Source of the DNA: Spirosoma validum
GTDB taxonomy: Bacteria; Bacteroidota; Bacteroidia; Cytophagales; Spirosomataceae
NCBI RefSeq assembly: GCF_014699035.1
Contig: NZ_JACXAA010000002.1
Span: forward strand, 62,001-126,000
Length of the DNA: 64,000 nucleotides
Direction of reading: 5' to 3'
The position numbers and the translations under genes were made by a program. Within the stretch, counting starts at the first letter, position 1; each line of letters opens with the position of its first letter. The notes under the pieces are model-generated. The model saw only the letters and a program-made list of their open reading frames with translations. It ran no database searches and was not told the DNA's origin. Of the stretch, positions 55,345 through 63,964 are shown piece by piece.

Positions 55345-55542
55345 TGGAGTAAAAATGTGGATAGTTAGCTCTGCTTGTGATCGTTCCGGATGCTTATAGG
55401 TAATGGGTGAGCGGAGCCGTGTTTGTGAGTGATACCGGATTGACTGTCCCAAAGTACCCGTCTTTTAGGCACTGGTTCAATCGATACCTGCTCAAAATGC
55501 CACAAAGTGGACTTGAACAGGGGCGGTCGACTGCTGAATTGA

Positions 55543-55721
55543 AGAGGCTTCTACGAAGATTACGGCCAACTAGCTTGCTCAAAAGGGTATAACCAAAAAT
55601 CTTATAAAACCACATTGATTGCTTGGGTGCCATCGGGAAAGTTGAAAAGTACAACCTGATGGTGACCAAACTGGTCAACGGGGACGACGTGGAGAAGCTG
55701 GCCGATAAACCGAAACAATAG
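55543..55721 (+). pseudogene. Gene relic with frameshift, plus strand
   Basis: After an in-frame stop, the reading GFYEDYGQLACSKGYN, then TTLIAWVPSG is protein-like and continues in another frame as KVEKYNLMVTKLVNGDDVEK to a stop at 55719. The two halves join naturally at about 55637, which implies a single-base frameshift in the C-terminal part of a lost gene. Family unknown. Confidence 0.4.
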
Positions 55722-55798
55722 ACACTGACTAAGTCAACATTGGTCGAGTTGCCAGCTAACCTTAACTGGAATCAATGCAAAACCTAAACAATCGATAA

Positions 55799-55993
55799 AG
55801 ATTACCCTGCCACAAGCCACAAGAACAGATCAAAGAGGTTTGGGTCTGAACAGTACAATTGCAAACTGACTTGAATGCTCTAGTCGATTCATCGGAAAAC
55901 AAGCGAGCTATATCAGAATTGAAAGAAGGGATCGAATCCTGTAATATGGAGCTAGTTTCAGGCACGGATAATTTACCCTTAGCGGCTGCATAA
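55799..55993 (+). pseudogene. Gene relic with internal stop, plus strand
   Basis: The reading KPQEQIKEVWV, a TGA at 55847-55849, then LQTDLNALVDSSENKRAISE and KEGIESCNMELVSG looks like an alpha-helical protein end broken by a nonsense codon. No start codon is present. Family unknown. Confidence 0.3.
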
Positions 55994-56000
55994 ATGAAAA

Positions 56001-56141
56001 GCTATAATCTAACCCCGCTTCGATCACCCGTTGCACCTCAATCGTCACGTTCGATAATAGATCATACCCCGTTTGCTGCTCAGCGTTTTGGAGATAAACC
56101 AGATGCTCTAACAGGGTAGCTTTCCTGTTACCTCGTCGGGT
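56001..56141 (-). pseudogene. Gene relic, minus strand
   Basis: On the minus strand the reading KATLLEHLVYLQNAEQQ, then YDLLSNVTIEVQRVIEAGLD is strongly helical and protein-like but has no start codon and follows a stop. It is probably a fragment of a lost gene. Confidence 0.3.
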
Positions 56142-56479
56142 TTAAAGGTATAAAGATGTATTTCTCACAATAACCAACTAATACTATGTCAATAACTATA
56201 ACGCTTAAGACCATCTGTTACGTTTTTTTTTCGCCCTGCTAACTATAGGCTGTAGCTAGCAGGACGATGTTGATCCAGTAAGATCAATAATAGGTACTAA
56301 GCAGTAAACTAAAGCCTGACCGTAAAACAGTTAGACTTTAGTTTGTCTAACAGAATGGTCGGTTTGTTGGAAACTGATAATTGTGAAAAAGCATAGCATC
56401 GTAACTCGAAACAGCCAGCTATTAAGCTTATAGGACCTTTACCATTACCAGCCAGTAAATAGGCAAAATGGATGGCTAT

Positions 56480-57070
56480 TTATTCGTTATTGGCTAACCG
56501 TTTATCTAGGGCTACTTTGAGCTTCTGAGCAACTATTTTCTGGTTTGCAACAAATTCAACGTTCCGCTTGCGTGCCATATAGTTTCGATAAGCCTCAATT
56601 ATATCCTTCGAAGCTGGCTGCGAAAGCGCAGTTCTATCTAAGTTTCTGCACTCGCCCCTTTGTTCCAATATTGGGCCCAGGCCTATTGAGGGTGGTAGTA
56701 AGTCATCTACTGGCGTATACTCATGTGTACCTTCTACACTTTGTCTAAAATCGATCCACTGAAAAGCGGCTAATGGTTTGGGTAGGGGAGTGTCATCGAG
56801 CAATACGGGCATTAAGTCCTTTTCTTTCTTAATAGCAGCCAGGTATTCCTGTTTTACGTAAGCTGATAATGAAGCATGTTTACACCAGATAACGACAACG
56901 AGCTGTACGCTTTCAATAGCCTTCTGGATTTGGTCTGCCCAGTTCTTTCCGGGCTTTAATGTATCCCTGTCAAAAAAAACGTACTTAGCACTGACGCGTA
57001 ACAACTGAACGATGGGCTTTGCAAATTTTTCGTCATCGTGGCTGTAGGAGATAAATAATTTAGAAGGCAT
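56480..57070 (-). CDS. TIR-domain protein
   Basis: The 196-residue cytoplasmic protein has a bacterial TIR domain over about 4-125: LFISYSHDDEKFAKPIVQLL, VFFDRDTLKPGKNW, VVVIWCKHASLSAYVKQE and FQWIDFRQS. Glu 75 in the SAYVKQE helix is placed like the catalytic Glu of TIR NAD-cleaving enzymes. A C-terminal helical tail of 60 residues has no clear domain. Many such proteins act in phage defence with a sensor partner, but here there is no STING, SAVED, Argonaute or TPR/STAND partner next to it. It lies beside a tRNA gene in a decayed region, so it could be a left-over of a mobile island. Confidence 0.87.
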   Translation of the reverse strand: MPSKLFISYSHDDEKFAKPIVQLLRVSAKYVFFDRDTLKPGKNWADQIQKAIESVQLVVVIWCKHASLSAYVKQEYLAAIKKEKDLMPVLLDDTPLPKPLAAFQWIDFRQSVEGTHEYTPVDDLLPPSIGLGPILEQRGECRNLDRTALSQPASKDIIEAYRNYMARKRNVEFVANQKIVAQKLKVALDKRLANNE

Positions 57071-57138
57071 GGTGCAGAAAGGAAAGCTGAAGAAATAATT
57101 TTCTCCTTTTGTTTCAGTAAAGTTACACCTGAAAAACT

Positions 57139-57182
57139 AAAAAGGGTTTATAAATTCCTGTAAAACAGCAACTTATAAACCC
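57139..57182 (-). terminator. Intrinsic terminator after tRNA-Leu
   Basis: On the minus strand, GGGTTTATAA (57182-57173) pairs with TTATAAACCC (57153-57144), followed by five Us (57143-57139). It starts 8 bases after the tRNA 3' end and precedes the TIR gene. Confidence 0.8.
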
Positions 57183-57189
57183 TTAATTG

Positions 57190-57273
57190 TACCGGGAGCC
57201 GGACTCGAACCGGCATGTCCTTGCAGACAATGGTGTTTGAGACCATCGCGTCTACCGATTCCGCCATCCCGGC
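57190..57273 (-). tRNA. tRNA-Leu (anticodon CAA)
   Basis: Read on the minus strand, the 84-nt sequence starts GCCGGGAUGGCGGAAUCGGU and ends with a TCCCGGU acceptor strand and A73. The D-arm, the anticodon stem AUGGU/ACCAU with loop CUCAAAC (anticodon CAA, reading UUG), a long variable arm (class II) and the GGUUCGAGUCC T-arm are all visible. CCA is not encoded. The decayed accessory region lies on its 3' side, the usual side for integrated elements. Confidence 0.95.
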
Positions 57274-57317
57274 GACAGAATCGTCTCCGTTTCCAGAGAT
57301 GCGTTTGTCAAACGTGG

Positions 57318-57402
57318 GTGCAAAAGTAAGGATAAGGGAGGAAAGGAGAAAGGCTGAAGAGAAAAATCTTTCATTTCCTTTTCTCTTTTCTCCCTTACCC
57401 TT
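57318..57402. repeat. Purine/pyrimidine imperfect hairpin
   Basis: A purine run (AAGGATAAGGGAGGAAAGGA area) is followed by its imperfect pyrimidine complement (TTTCCTTTTCTCTTTTCTCC area), just past the stop of the permease gene on the minus strand. It may terminate that gene. Confidence 0.6.
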
Positions 57403-57404
57403 TG

Positions 57405-58643
57405 TTATTCATACCGCAATGCTTCGATAGGATCAAGTTTGGATGCACGTACGGCTGGATAGATGCCCGCAAACAAACCCACTGTTATGCAGACGACAAG
57501 CCCTAGACCCATCCAGGCCCAGGGAACAACAAAACCACCGGTACCCTGACTGATGATGCTGGCAATTAAATTGCCGACTCCTAATCCCAATAATACGCCC
57601 CCCAAGCCGCCAAGCAGACAAATCACAATGGCTTCGATTAGAAATTGCTCCCGAATACGCTTCGGTGTGGCGCCAAGCGATTTGCGAATGCCAATTTCCC
57701 GAGTTCGTTCCGTGACAGACACAAGCATGATGTTCAGTAGAGCGATTGACGCACCCAGTAGCGTAATGAACCCAATGCCGAAGCCGCCCATGCGTAGGTA
57801 CCCGGTAATAGTTGCCGTTTTCTCCGCCAGGTTGTCGGCTCGCTGAATCTCAAAGGAATCGGGCTGACCAAGCGGGTCGCGCCGAACTAGTCGCATTGTT
57901 CCCCGAGCTTCACCAACCGCTTCGTCCTGATCAGATACAGTTGGTACAGAGGCTGTAATGTCGAACGTAAGTTGTTGGCTTCCTGCTAAAGCACGGGCAT
58001 TGTCGAGCGGAATAAGAATGATGCGGTCATCGCCCCCTCCTGTGAGACCGCCTTTTTTAGCTAATACGCCTACAACTTTATACTGATTTCCTGAAACCCG
58101 AATCAACTGGTTTAAGGGGTCTATCTTTCTCTCGAATAACGTACTGGCGACTTCGCTACCAATAACCGCTACGTTAAGGGCATACGTTAAATCGTTTTGT
58201 GCCAGGTTACGGCCGCTTTGAACGGTATAGCCTTTTACGGACAGATAAGCATCATCGCCCCCAATGAGTAGTACGTTCGGATTCGTTTTTTTTGAACCGT
58301 ATTTAGCCTGAGCAGACCCCGTTACTGCGGCCGAAAGGGCAATCGTTGCATTATACGGAAACCGACGTTTGAACTGGACGGCATCGAAATAATCGATGGG
58401 TTTGTCCTGCCGTTGTGTGCGCCCACCCCGCCGAAAAGCATCCTGCCGGGCCACAAGGCTGAACGTATTGGCACCTAGTCCGGCAAAACTGCTGGTCACT
58501 GAATTCTGAATGCCATCAATGGCCGTCAGGATACCTACCAGCGAGGTAATGCCGATGGCAATGATCAGCGAGGTTAGGATGGTACGTAGTCGGTTACCGG
58601 CAATGGAACGCAACCCTTCGCGTATATTTTCGATGAGATTCAT
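57405..58643 (-). CDS. ABC transporter permease, MacB/FtsX family
   Basis: The ATG at 58643 gives 412 residues; the frame opens 9 codons earlier inside a hairpin. A first TM helix (about 20-42, LRTILTSLIIAIGITSLVGI) is followed by a large periplasmic MacB-type core domain (about 45-270), then three TM helices with the FtsX signature (GFITLLGASIALLNIMLVSV, REIGIRKSLGATPKRI, SKLDPIEALRYE). These proteins do not move substrate through the membrane but transmit force to periplasmic partners, for lipoprotein or macrolide and peptide efflux. The ATPase is not adjacent. Confidence 0.92.
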   Translation of the reverse strand: MNLIENIREGLRSIAGNRLRTILTSLIIAIGITSLVGILTAIDGIQNSVTSSFAGLGANTFSLVARQDAFRRGGRTQRQDKPIDYFDAVQFKRRFPYNATIALSAAVTGSAQAKYGSKKTNPNVLLIGGDDAYLSVKGYTVQSGRNLAQNDLTYALNVAVIGSEVASTLFERKIDPLNQLIRVSGNQYKVVGVLAKKGGLTGGGDDRIILIPLDNARALAGSQQLTFDITASVPTVSDQDEAVGEARGTMRLVRRDPLGQPDSFEIQRADNLAEKTATITGYLRMGGFGIGFITLLGASIALLNIMLVSVTERTREIGIRKSLGATPKRIREQFLIEAIVICLLGGLGGVLLGLGVGNLIASIISQGTGGFVVPWAWMGLGLVVCITVGLFAGIYPAVRASKLDPIEALRYE

Positions 58644-58645
58644 GG

Positions 58646-58733
58646 GCAGGGTGCAGAGGGTGTAGGGCAAAGGGCGTTTAGTAAATAGTTCATTATTCCC
58701 TATGCCCTTTACGCCATGCCCTCTGCTTTTCGC
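58646..58733. repeat. Imperfect inverted repeat in divergent intergenic region
   Basis: The arm GCAGAGGGTGTAGGGCAAAG and the arm ATGCCCTCTGC with CCCTTTACG upstream of it pair imperfectly across about 85 bases. It sits within a few bases of the permease ATG, so it would lie in that gene's 5' leader rather than at a 3' end. Confidence 0.6.
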
Positions 58734-58753
58734 ACAAAATTTACGTATCTTTC
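58727..58753 (+). promoter_or_regulatory. Possible Bacteroidota-type promoter
   Basis: TATCTTTC at 58746-58753 matches the -7 box TAnnTTTG at all but the last base, with a T-rich element about 19 bases upstream. The start site would be near 58757, about 40 bases before the ATG. By-eye match only. Confidence 0.3.
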
Positions 58754-58795
58754 GTTATTACAAAACTACCAAGAGTAATCTTAACGGGGAAACCT

Positions 58796-60058
58796 ATGAA
58801 ACGGCTGCTGTTACCGCTTGTCCTAATCCTGACTCTAACGGGTCATGTCTGGGCGTCCAAAATTCTGATTCCGATGGACGATAGCCAGAAGAATCATTTA
58901 AAAGCATACGGCATTGCCTTTTGGGTGCTGAAAACCCACGATACCGAAATAGACTGGTTGCTTAATTACCGGGGTGGCTCGTTTATGATGCCGCAAAGCC
59001 AGACGTTTATTAATGAAATGGTGATTCGGGGGGTCAGTTATGAAGTAATCTCGGATGCTCAATCGGCGCAAATTTTGAGTGAGGTTGCCGCTGCCGACGC
59101 GAACATGGATGCGGTGAAATTGCAGAAACCCCCCAAAGTAGCTGTGTATTCCCCCAAAACAAAACAGCCCTGGGATGATGCCGTTACAATGGTTATGACG
59201 TACGCTGAAATTCCTTATGATATCGTATTTGATGAGGAAGTAATGAACGGTAAACTGCCTGAATACGATTGGCTGCACCTACATCATGAAGATTTTACGG
59301 GACAGTACGGTAAATTTTTTCATTTCAAAGATCAGCCCTGGTACATCGCACAGAAGCGCGAAGCGGAAACGATTACTCACAAGTTTGGCTTCACTAAAGT
59401 ACCTCAGCTAAAATTAGCGGTTACGAAAAAAATCCAGGAATTTGTAACAGGTGGTGGCTACTTGTTCGCTATGTGTAACGCCACGGATACGTATGATATC
59501 GCCCTGGCCGCGCAGAAGACCGATATTGTTGATTCATTCTACGACGGCGACCCAGCCGATCCGAATGCGAACAGTAAACTGGATTACAGCCAAACATTTG
59601 CTTTCCGTAATTTCCAGGTGTATACGAACCCGTACCTAATTGAATTTTCCAATATTGACAATCAACCCGAAGAACGCGGTTTGAGCGAGCACAACGATTA
59701 TTTCACGCTGTTTCAATTCTCGGCCAAATACGATCCTATTCCGACGATGCTAACCCAGAATCACCAGAATGTAATCAAGGGATTCATGGGCCAAACGACG
59801 GCCTTCAAGAAAAATCTGATCAAGCCCGAAGTGGTGATTATGGCCGAAAATCGGGCAGCAGGAGAGGCTCGCTATATTCATTCTCCGTATGGACGAGGAT
59901 TCTTTACATTCTACGGTGGTCATGATCCGGAAGATTACCGACACGAAATCGGCGAGGAGCCGACCGACCTTAATCTTCACCCCAATTCAGCGGGTTATCG
60001 TCTGATTCTCAACAATATTTTGTTTCCAGCTGCTAAGAAAAAGAAGCAAAAAACGTAG
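58796..60058 (+). CDS. Conserved exported protein, GATase1-like
   Basis: The 420-residue protein has a signal peptide ending at GHVWAS (about 21). The body (KILIPMDDSQKNHLKAYGIA, split as the mature start) is a conserved Bacteroidota periplasmic protein that annotation pipelines often call asparagine synthetase B, although I see no asparagine synthetase motifs. The YDWLHLHHEDFTGQYG and VTGGGYLFAMCNATDTYD blocks fit a class I glutamine-amidotransferase-like fold with a possible nucleophile Cys in FAMCNAT. YGRGFFTFYGGHDPEDYRH closes it. The C-terminus is Lys-rich. The true activity is not known to me. Confidence 0.82.
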   Translation: MKRLLLPLVLILTLTGHVWASKILIPMDDSQKNHLKAYGIAFWVLKTHDTEIDWLLNYRGGSFMMPQSQTFINEMVIRGVSYEVISDAQSAQILSEVAAADANMDAVKLQKPPKVAVYSPKTKQPWDDAVTMVMTYAEIPYDIVFDEEVMNGKLPEYDWLHLHHEDFTGQYGKFFHFKDQPWYIAQKREAETITHKFGFTKVPQLKLAVTKKIQEFVTGGGYLFAMCNATDTYDIALAAQKTDIVDSFYDGDPADPNANSKLDYSQTFAFRNFQVYTNPYLIEFSNIDNQPEERGLSEHNDYFTLFQFSAKYDPIPTMLTQNHQNVIKGFMGQTTAFKKNLIKPEVVIMAENRAAGEARYIHSPYGRGFFTFYGGHDPEDYRHEIGEEPTDLNLHPNSAGYRLILNNILFPAAKKKKQKT

Positions 60059-60112
60059 TGTGTCGTACGTCGCAAATTTGATTAATTTAGCGACGTAACG
60101 ATTACTTACCAC

Positions 60113-60568
60113 ATGGACACTTTCACCGAATCCCAACGCTTTCGCCAAGGATGGGTATGGATAATCCTGGGCTTTATCACGCTTATCTTGGTCGGTTCTT
60201 TGTATGCCGCTGATACGTGGAATGATCCCATGTTGCTCATTGAATTCATTCCACCGCTATTGATTAGTTTACTCCTATACAGTTGGCGACTGGACACTCG
60301 TTTAGATTCCGAAGGCATTCATTATCGTATTTTTCCAATTCTCTCCTGGCGTACGATTTCGTGGAACACTGTTCAGTCGGTTTCCGTAAGTGAATATAGT
60401 TTTGTTGGCTACGGTATCCGCTGGGGTTTTGCCGGTTGGGTTTATAACATTGCGGGCAATAAAGGTTTACGAATTATACGTCCCAATGGTCGCCAGATCA
60501 CGATTGGTACGCAACGGCCCGACGAATTACAGCATTTTCTTGATCGGCAGTACGTTCAACTGAGTTAA
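60113..60568 (+). CDS. Small membrane protein, PH-like domain
   Basis: The 151-residue protein has two TM helices (about 13-33 and 40-58), then a soluble C-terminal part (LDSEGIHYRIFPILSWRTIS, with the WNTVQSVSVSEYS strand and IRPNGRQITIGTQRPDEL). This is the layout of bacterial PH-like membrane proteins of unknown role. It lies 54 bp after the exported protein gene on the same strand and 90 bp before corA. No function can be assigned. Confidence 0.78.
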   Translation: MDTFTESQRFRQGWVWIILGFITLILVGSLYAADTWNDPMLLIEFIPPLLISLLLYSWRLDTRLDSEGIHYRIFPILSWRTISWNTVQSVSVSEYSFVGYGIRWGFAGWVYNIAGNKGLRIIRPNGRQITIGTQRPDELQHFLDRQYVQLS

Positions 60569-60658
60569 TGGAAAAGTAATCGTGGAAATACAGTTGAATA
60601 GACTACAGTCCGACTGTTTTCTGCGAACTTTGCCGCCAATAACTCGACCTACGATTGC

Positions 60659-61609
60659 ATGATCCGCATTTTTCAGCAAGACGCTACCGCTGTTCGCAAA
60701 ATCCGCGATATTGATTCTTTCTCCAATACCGAACGTACGTTGTGGGTAGATTTACAAAACCCGACGCCTGCTGAAATCAAACGGGTAGAAGAAAAATTTG
60801 ATGTCGATTTTCTAAGCCAGCAGGAGCAACTGGAAATTGAAAGTAGTTCGCGCTACATTGAGGAAGATGACTTTATGATTGCGAACTCTAATTTTTTAGT
60901 GCCCGACACGGAACATCGATACGTAACAGTACCAGTAAGCTTTCTACTTAAAGATGATACATTATTTACGTATCGAAACGCTGATTTAAAGGCGTTTGCT
61001 GATACGGTCAAACGTATTAAGTCACGGCGGGCGCTCTTTAGCGACGGAGCACAAATTCTGATCTCCATCTTCGAATTTCGTATTGACTCAGATGCTGATC
61101 TGATTGAAATGGTATCGGGTGAAATCAAGGCTATTAATCGAATGCTTGACCTTGACGCCAATCTCGACCGCGAAATGCTCCTCAATATCAACGATTACCA
61201 GGAGCTCACCATGTCGATTCGTGAGAATGTGGTTGATAAGCAACGGGTTATATCGGCTATGATTCGCTCTGATGGATGGTTCAATGACCTCGAACAACAA
61301 CGGTTACGAACATTGATTAAAGACATTAACTCACTGATCGATCACACGAATTTTATCTTCGAACGGCTGGAGTTTCTGCAAAATACGTACCTCGGTCTGA
61401 TTGATCTGGAACAGAACCGGATCGTCAAAATCTTCACGGTTGTATCATTAGTCTTCCTGCCGCCTACGTTACTGGCCAGCATCTGGGGCATGAACTTCAG
61501 CGGTATGCCCGAAATAAACTGGAAATATGGTTACGTCTTTGCCATTGCCATGATGGTACTATCATCAGCCCTAACAGTCTGGGTGTTCCGACGTAAGAAC
61601 TGGTTATAA
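60659..61609 (+). CDS. corA: CorA-family magnesium/cobalt transporter
   Basis: The 316-residue protein has a large N-terminal cytoplasmic domain with a long stalk helix and two C-terminal TM helices. The signature GMN is at about 277-279 in SIWGMNFSGMPE, at the end of TM1. TM2 and a basic C-terminus (FRRKNWL) follow, as in the pentameric Mg2+ channel family. Standard length. The MPEL loop reads MPEI. Confidence 0.93.
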   Translation: MIRIFQQDATAVRKIRDIDSFSNTERTLWVDLQNPTPAEIKRVEEKFDVDFLSQQEQLEIESSSRYIEEDDFMIANSNFLVPDTEHRYVTVPVSFLLKDDTLFTYRNADLKAFADTVKRIKSRRALFSDGAQILISIFEFRIDSDADLIEMVSGEIKAINRMLDLDANLDREMLLNINDYQELTMSIRENVVDKQRVISAMIRSDGWFNDLEQQRLRTLIKDINSLIDHTNFIFERLEFLQNTYLGLIDLEQNRIVKIFTVVSLVFLPPTLLASIWGMNFSGMPEINWKYGYVFAIAMMVLSSALTVWVFRRKNWL

Positions 61610-61699
61610 TATGAAAATATAATAACGTTACGTTGTGCTCAGAAAGTTACTTTTCTGTTTATTAGCGTCTGATTCTCAAATACAATCCCATCTACATTT

Positions 61700-62524
61700 A
61701 TGGAACAGGCGCAAACCAGACTTGAACTTTTTTATGCCCAAATCGTAACGTTTATTACGATATACGGTGGCCGTGTGTTACTGGCTATTATAACGCTTAT
61801 TGTCGGCCTTTGGGTGATCGGCTGGATTACGCGACTTTTGTCGTCAGCTATGACCAGGCGGCACGTTGACCGTGATGTGCAACCCTTTCTCTTATCGTTA
61901 GTAAACGGCCTGCTACGTGTACTCCTGCTCCTGAGTATTGCCAGTACGCTTGGTGTTCAGACAACGTCATTTGTAGCCATTATTGGAGCTGCTGGTTTGG
62001 CTGTAGGGCTGGCTTTGCAAGGTAGCTTATCCAACTTTGCGGGTGGCGTATTGATTCTGATATTCAAGCCATTCCGGGTAGGTGATCTTATTTCGGCCCA
62101 AGGGTTTACGGGTAACGTCGAGGCTATTCGAATCTTCGATACAACGCTGGTTACGCTGGATAATAAGACAATTATTCTGCCTAATGGTGCGCTGTCGACA
62201 TCGGCTATCATGAACATCAGTACGAAAGGTATTATTCGCGTCGATCAAGTATATGGTGTTGGTAGTCAGAATGATCTGGATAAAACAAAGGCCTCTATTC
62301 AGAAAGTAGTCGATGCCTGCCCATACGCACTTAAAGACCGCCAGCATGATGTTCTGATTGCTAAGCTAAACCCAAATTCTCGGGATTACGATGTGCGGGT
62401 CTGGACGAAAAGCGAGACTTATTGGGATACGTATTATTATATGCTCGAAAACATTGCCCGGCAGTTTGCCAAAGATGGTATCGAAGCGCCAAAACCGAAA
62501 ATGTTTATTACCAACGAAGAATAA
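61700..62524 (+). CDS. MscS-type small-conductance mechanosensitive channel
   Basis: The 274-residue protein has three TM helices (about 16-40, 58-80, 85-115). TM3 has the Ala/Gly-packed pore helix IIGAAGLAVGLALQGSLSNF, followed by the beta domain motif FKPFRVGDLI and IILPNGALSTSAIMN. The C-terminal alpha/beta domain ends APKPKMFI. It releases solutes on hypo-osmotic shock at the inner membrane. A classical terminator follows. Confidence 0.95.
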   Translation: MEQAQTRLELFYAQIVTFITIYGGRVLLAIITLIVGLWVIGWITRLLSSAMTRRHVDRDVQPFLLSLVNGLLRVLLLLSIASTLGVQTTSFVAIIGAAGLAVGLALQGSLSNFAGGVLILIFKPFRVGDLISAQGFTGNVEAIRIFDTTLVTLDNKTIILPNGALSTSAIMNISTKGIIRVDQVYGVGSQNDLDKTKASIQKVVDACPYALKDRQHDVLIAKLNPNSRDYDVRVWTKSETYWDTYYYMLENIARQFAKDGIEAPKPKMFITNEE

Positions 62525-62554
62525 AACAACTAATCTGACGTATTCTAAGTTACG

Positions 62555-62592
62555 TACCGCCCCGCTAAATCAGCGGGGCGGTATTTTTATTT
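62555..62592 (+). terminator. Rho-independent terminator after mscS-type gene
   Basis: TACCGCCCCGCT and its exact complement form a 12-bp GC-rich stem with a 5-base loop, followed by a run of Ts (TTTTTATTT). Confidence 0.93.
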
Positions 62593-62692
62593 ACTCATTC
62601 TATAAAGTTTGTTTGACAGCTCATTAAACGTTTAGCTGATTGCGCAATCTAATTGTTGATGAGTTTAGGTACTCAACAAATAACGTAGCGTC

Positions 62693-63964
62693 ATGAATAT
62701 TCTGAAAACCATACAATTGCTTGGTCTGATCGCGGTACTCGCTTTAGGACCGTTTTCCGCCCGGCATGCATCAGCTCAACCTGACGCTAGTGTGCCTGTT
62801 GAGTCGTTTTACAACGAATTAGCCCCGTATGGACAGTGGACACAGCATCCCAATTACGGCAACGTATGGTTACCTAATGCAGATCCGAATTTTCAGCCTT
62901 ACTCTTCAGGAGGACATTGGGTTATGACCGAATATGGAAACACCTGGGTTTCGGATTATGCCTGGGGGTGGGCACCTTTCCACTACGGTCGGTGGATCTA
63001 TGACCCGGCCTATGGCGGTTGGCTCTGGATTCCCGGCACTGACTGGGCACCTGCCTGGGTTTCGTGGCGGTCAGGGGGCGGGTATTATGGCTGGGCACCG
63101 CTGGGTCCCGGCGTGAACATCGACATTAACATTCCTGCCCCATACTGGACTTTCGTTCCTCAGGTCTACTTTACCAGTCCAAGCTGGTATAGTTACTGTG
63201 TGCCTCGTCCGCGTGTGGTGAACATATACCAGAATACTACGATCATCAATAACTATTATCGGGCCAACAATCGGGCGTATGCCTATGGGCCGCCACGTGG
63301 CGATATTGAGCGCTATACTCGCCAGTCGGTTCCCGTTTATCGGATTGATCGAATGGATCGGCCAGGACGTTCAGTAGTTGGCAATGGTTCGGTTGGTTTC
63401 TATCGTCCCGGTCAATCATCGGGTTATGGCCAGGCCTACGGACGTAACGACCGATTTGATAACACTCCCCGACCTAATTATGGCGGTAATGGTACATCGA
63501 GCCGAGGGAATTATGAGGCAAACCGGGGTAATTATAACGGTAATGCGAATCCACCCACCCGTAATTATGAGGGCAACAACGGCAATGCACCAAGCCGGGG
63601 AAACTACGGTGGAAATCCTTCTGCAGATCGGAACGGAGGTTATGAAACTACGCCAACACCTAACGCCGGGAATTACAGCAGACCTCAGTCGGGGGGCTTC
63701 GAGTCCAGCCGGGGAAGCTATTCGCCTGGCAACGCACAACAAGGTAGTAGCCCGCAGTCGCCAAACCGGTCGTATGAACGGGTTGAGCGGCAAGGCCAAT
63801 CCAATAGCCAGCCCATCCCTGGCGGACGTAGCGAAGGAGGCTTTCAGCGGATGCCTGAAAACAACAGGGGAATGCAAAGCCAATCGCGCGGTCAGGAGCA
63901 GCCCCAGCGGGTAGAAAATAGCGCTAGTCCAGGCGGAGGAGGGAGAGGCCGCGGTCCACGATAA
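62693..63964 (+). CDS. Exported Trp/Tyr-rich protein (DUF6600-like) with low-complexity tail
   Basis: The 423-residue protein has a signal peptide ending at HASAQ (about 29). Residues 35-200 carry repeated aromatic motifs (LAPYGQWTQHPNYGNVW, YAWGWAPFHYGRWIYDP, WLWIPGTDWAPAWVSW), the pattern of the DUF6600 family of secreted proteins. From about 250 the sequence is a disordered Asn/Gly/Arg/Ser-rich tail with loose RGNYxGN repeats and a basic end (GGGGRGRGPR). It may be a matrix or surface protein; role unknown. The gene closes 36 bases before the window end. Confidence 0.85.
   Translation: MNILKTIQLLGLIAVLALGPFSARHASAQPDASVPVESFYNELAPYGQWTQHPNYGNVWLPNADPNFQPYSSGGHWVMTEYGNTWVSDYAWGWAPFHYGRWIYDPAYGGWLWIPGTDWAPAWVSWRSGGGYYGWAPLGPGVNIDINIPAPYWTFVPQVYFTSPSWYSYCVPRPRVVNIYQNTTIINNYYRANNRAYAYGPPRGDIERYTRQSVPVYRIDRMDRPGRSVVGNGSVGFYRPGQSSGYGQAYGRNDRFDNTPRPNYGGNGTSSRGNYEANRGNYNGNANPPTRNYEGNNGNAPSRGNYGGNPSADRNGGYETTPTPNAGNYSRPQSGGFESSRGSYSPGNAQQGSSPQSPNRSYERVERQGQSNSQPIPGGRSEGGFQRMPENNRGMQSQSRGQEQPQRVENSASPGGGGRGRGPR

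Larger units (their letters stand above)
55345..56479. other. Decayed region with gene relics on both strands
   Basis: About 1.1 kb without an intact gene. Three protein-like but broken frames are listed separately (55543-55721, 55799-55993, 56001-56141). The remainder, 56142-56479, is low in coding signal. Confidence 0.55.

Noticed and set aside
58796-60058. Annotation as asparagine synthetase B
   Set aside because: The protein is exported and lacks the N-terminal Cys amidotransferase and ATP pyrophosphatase motifs of asparagine synthetase.
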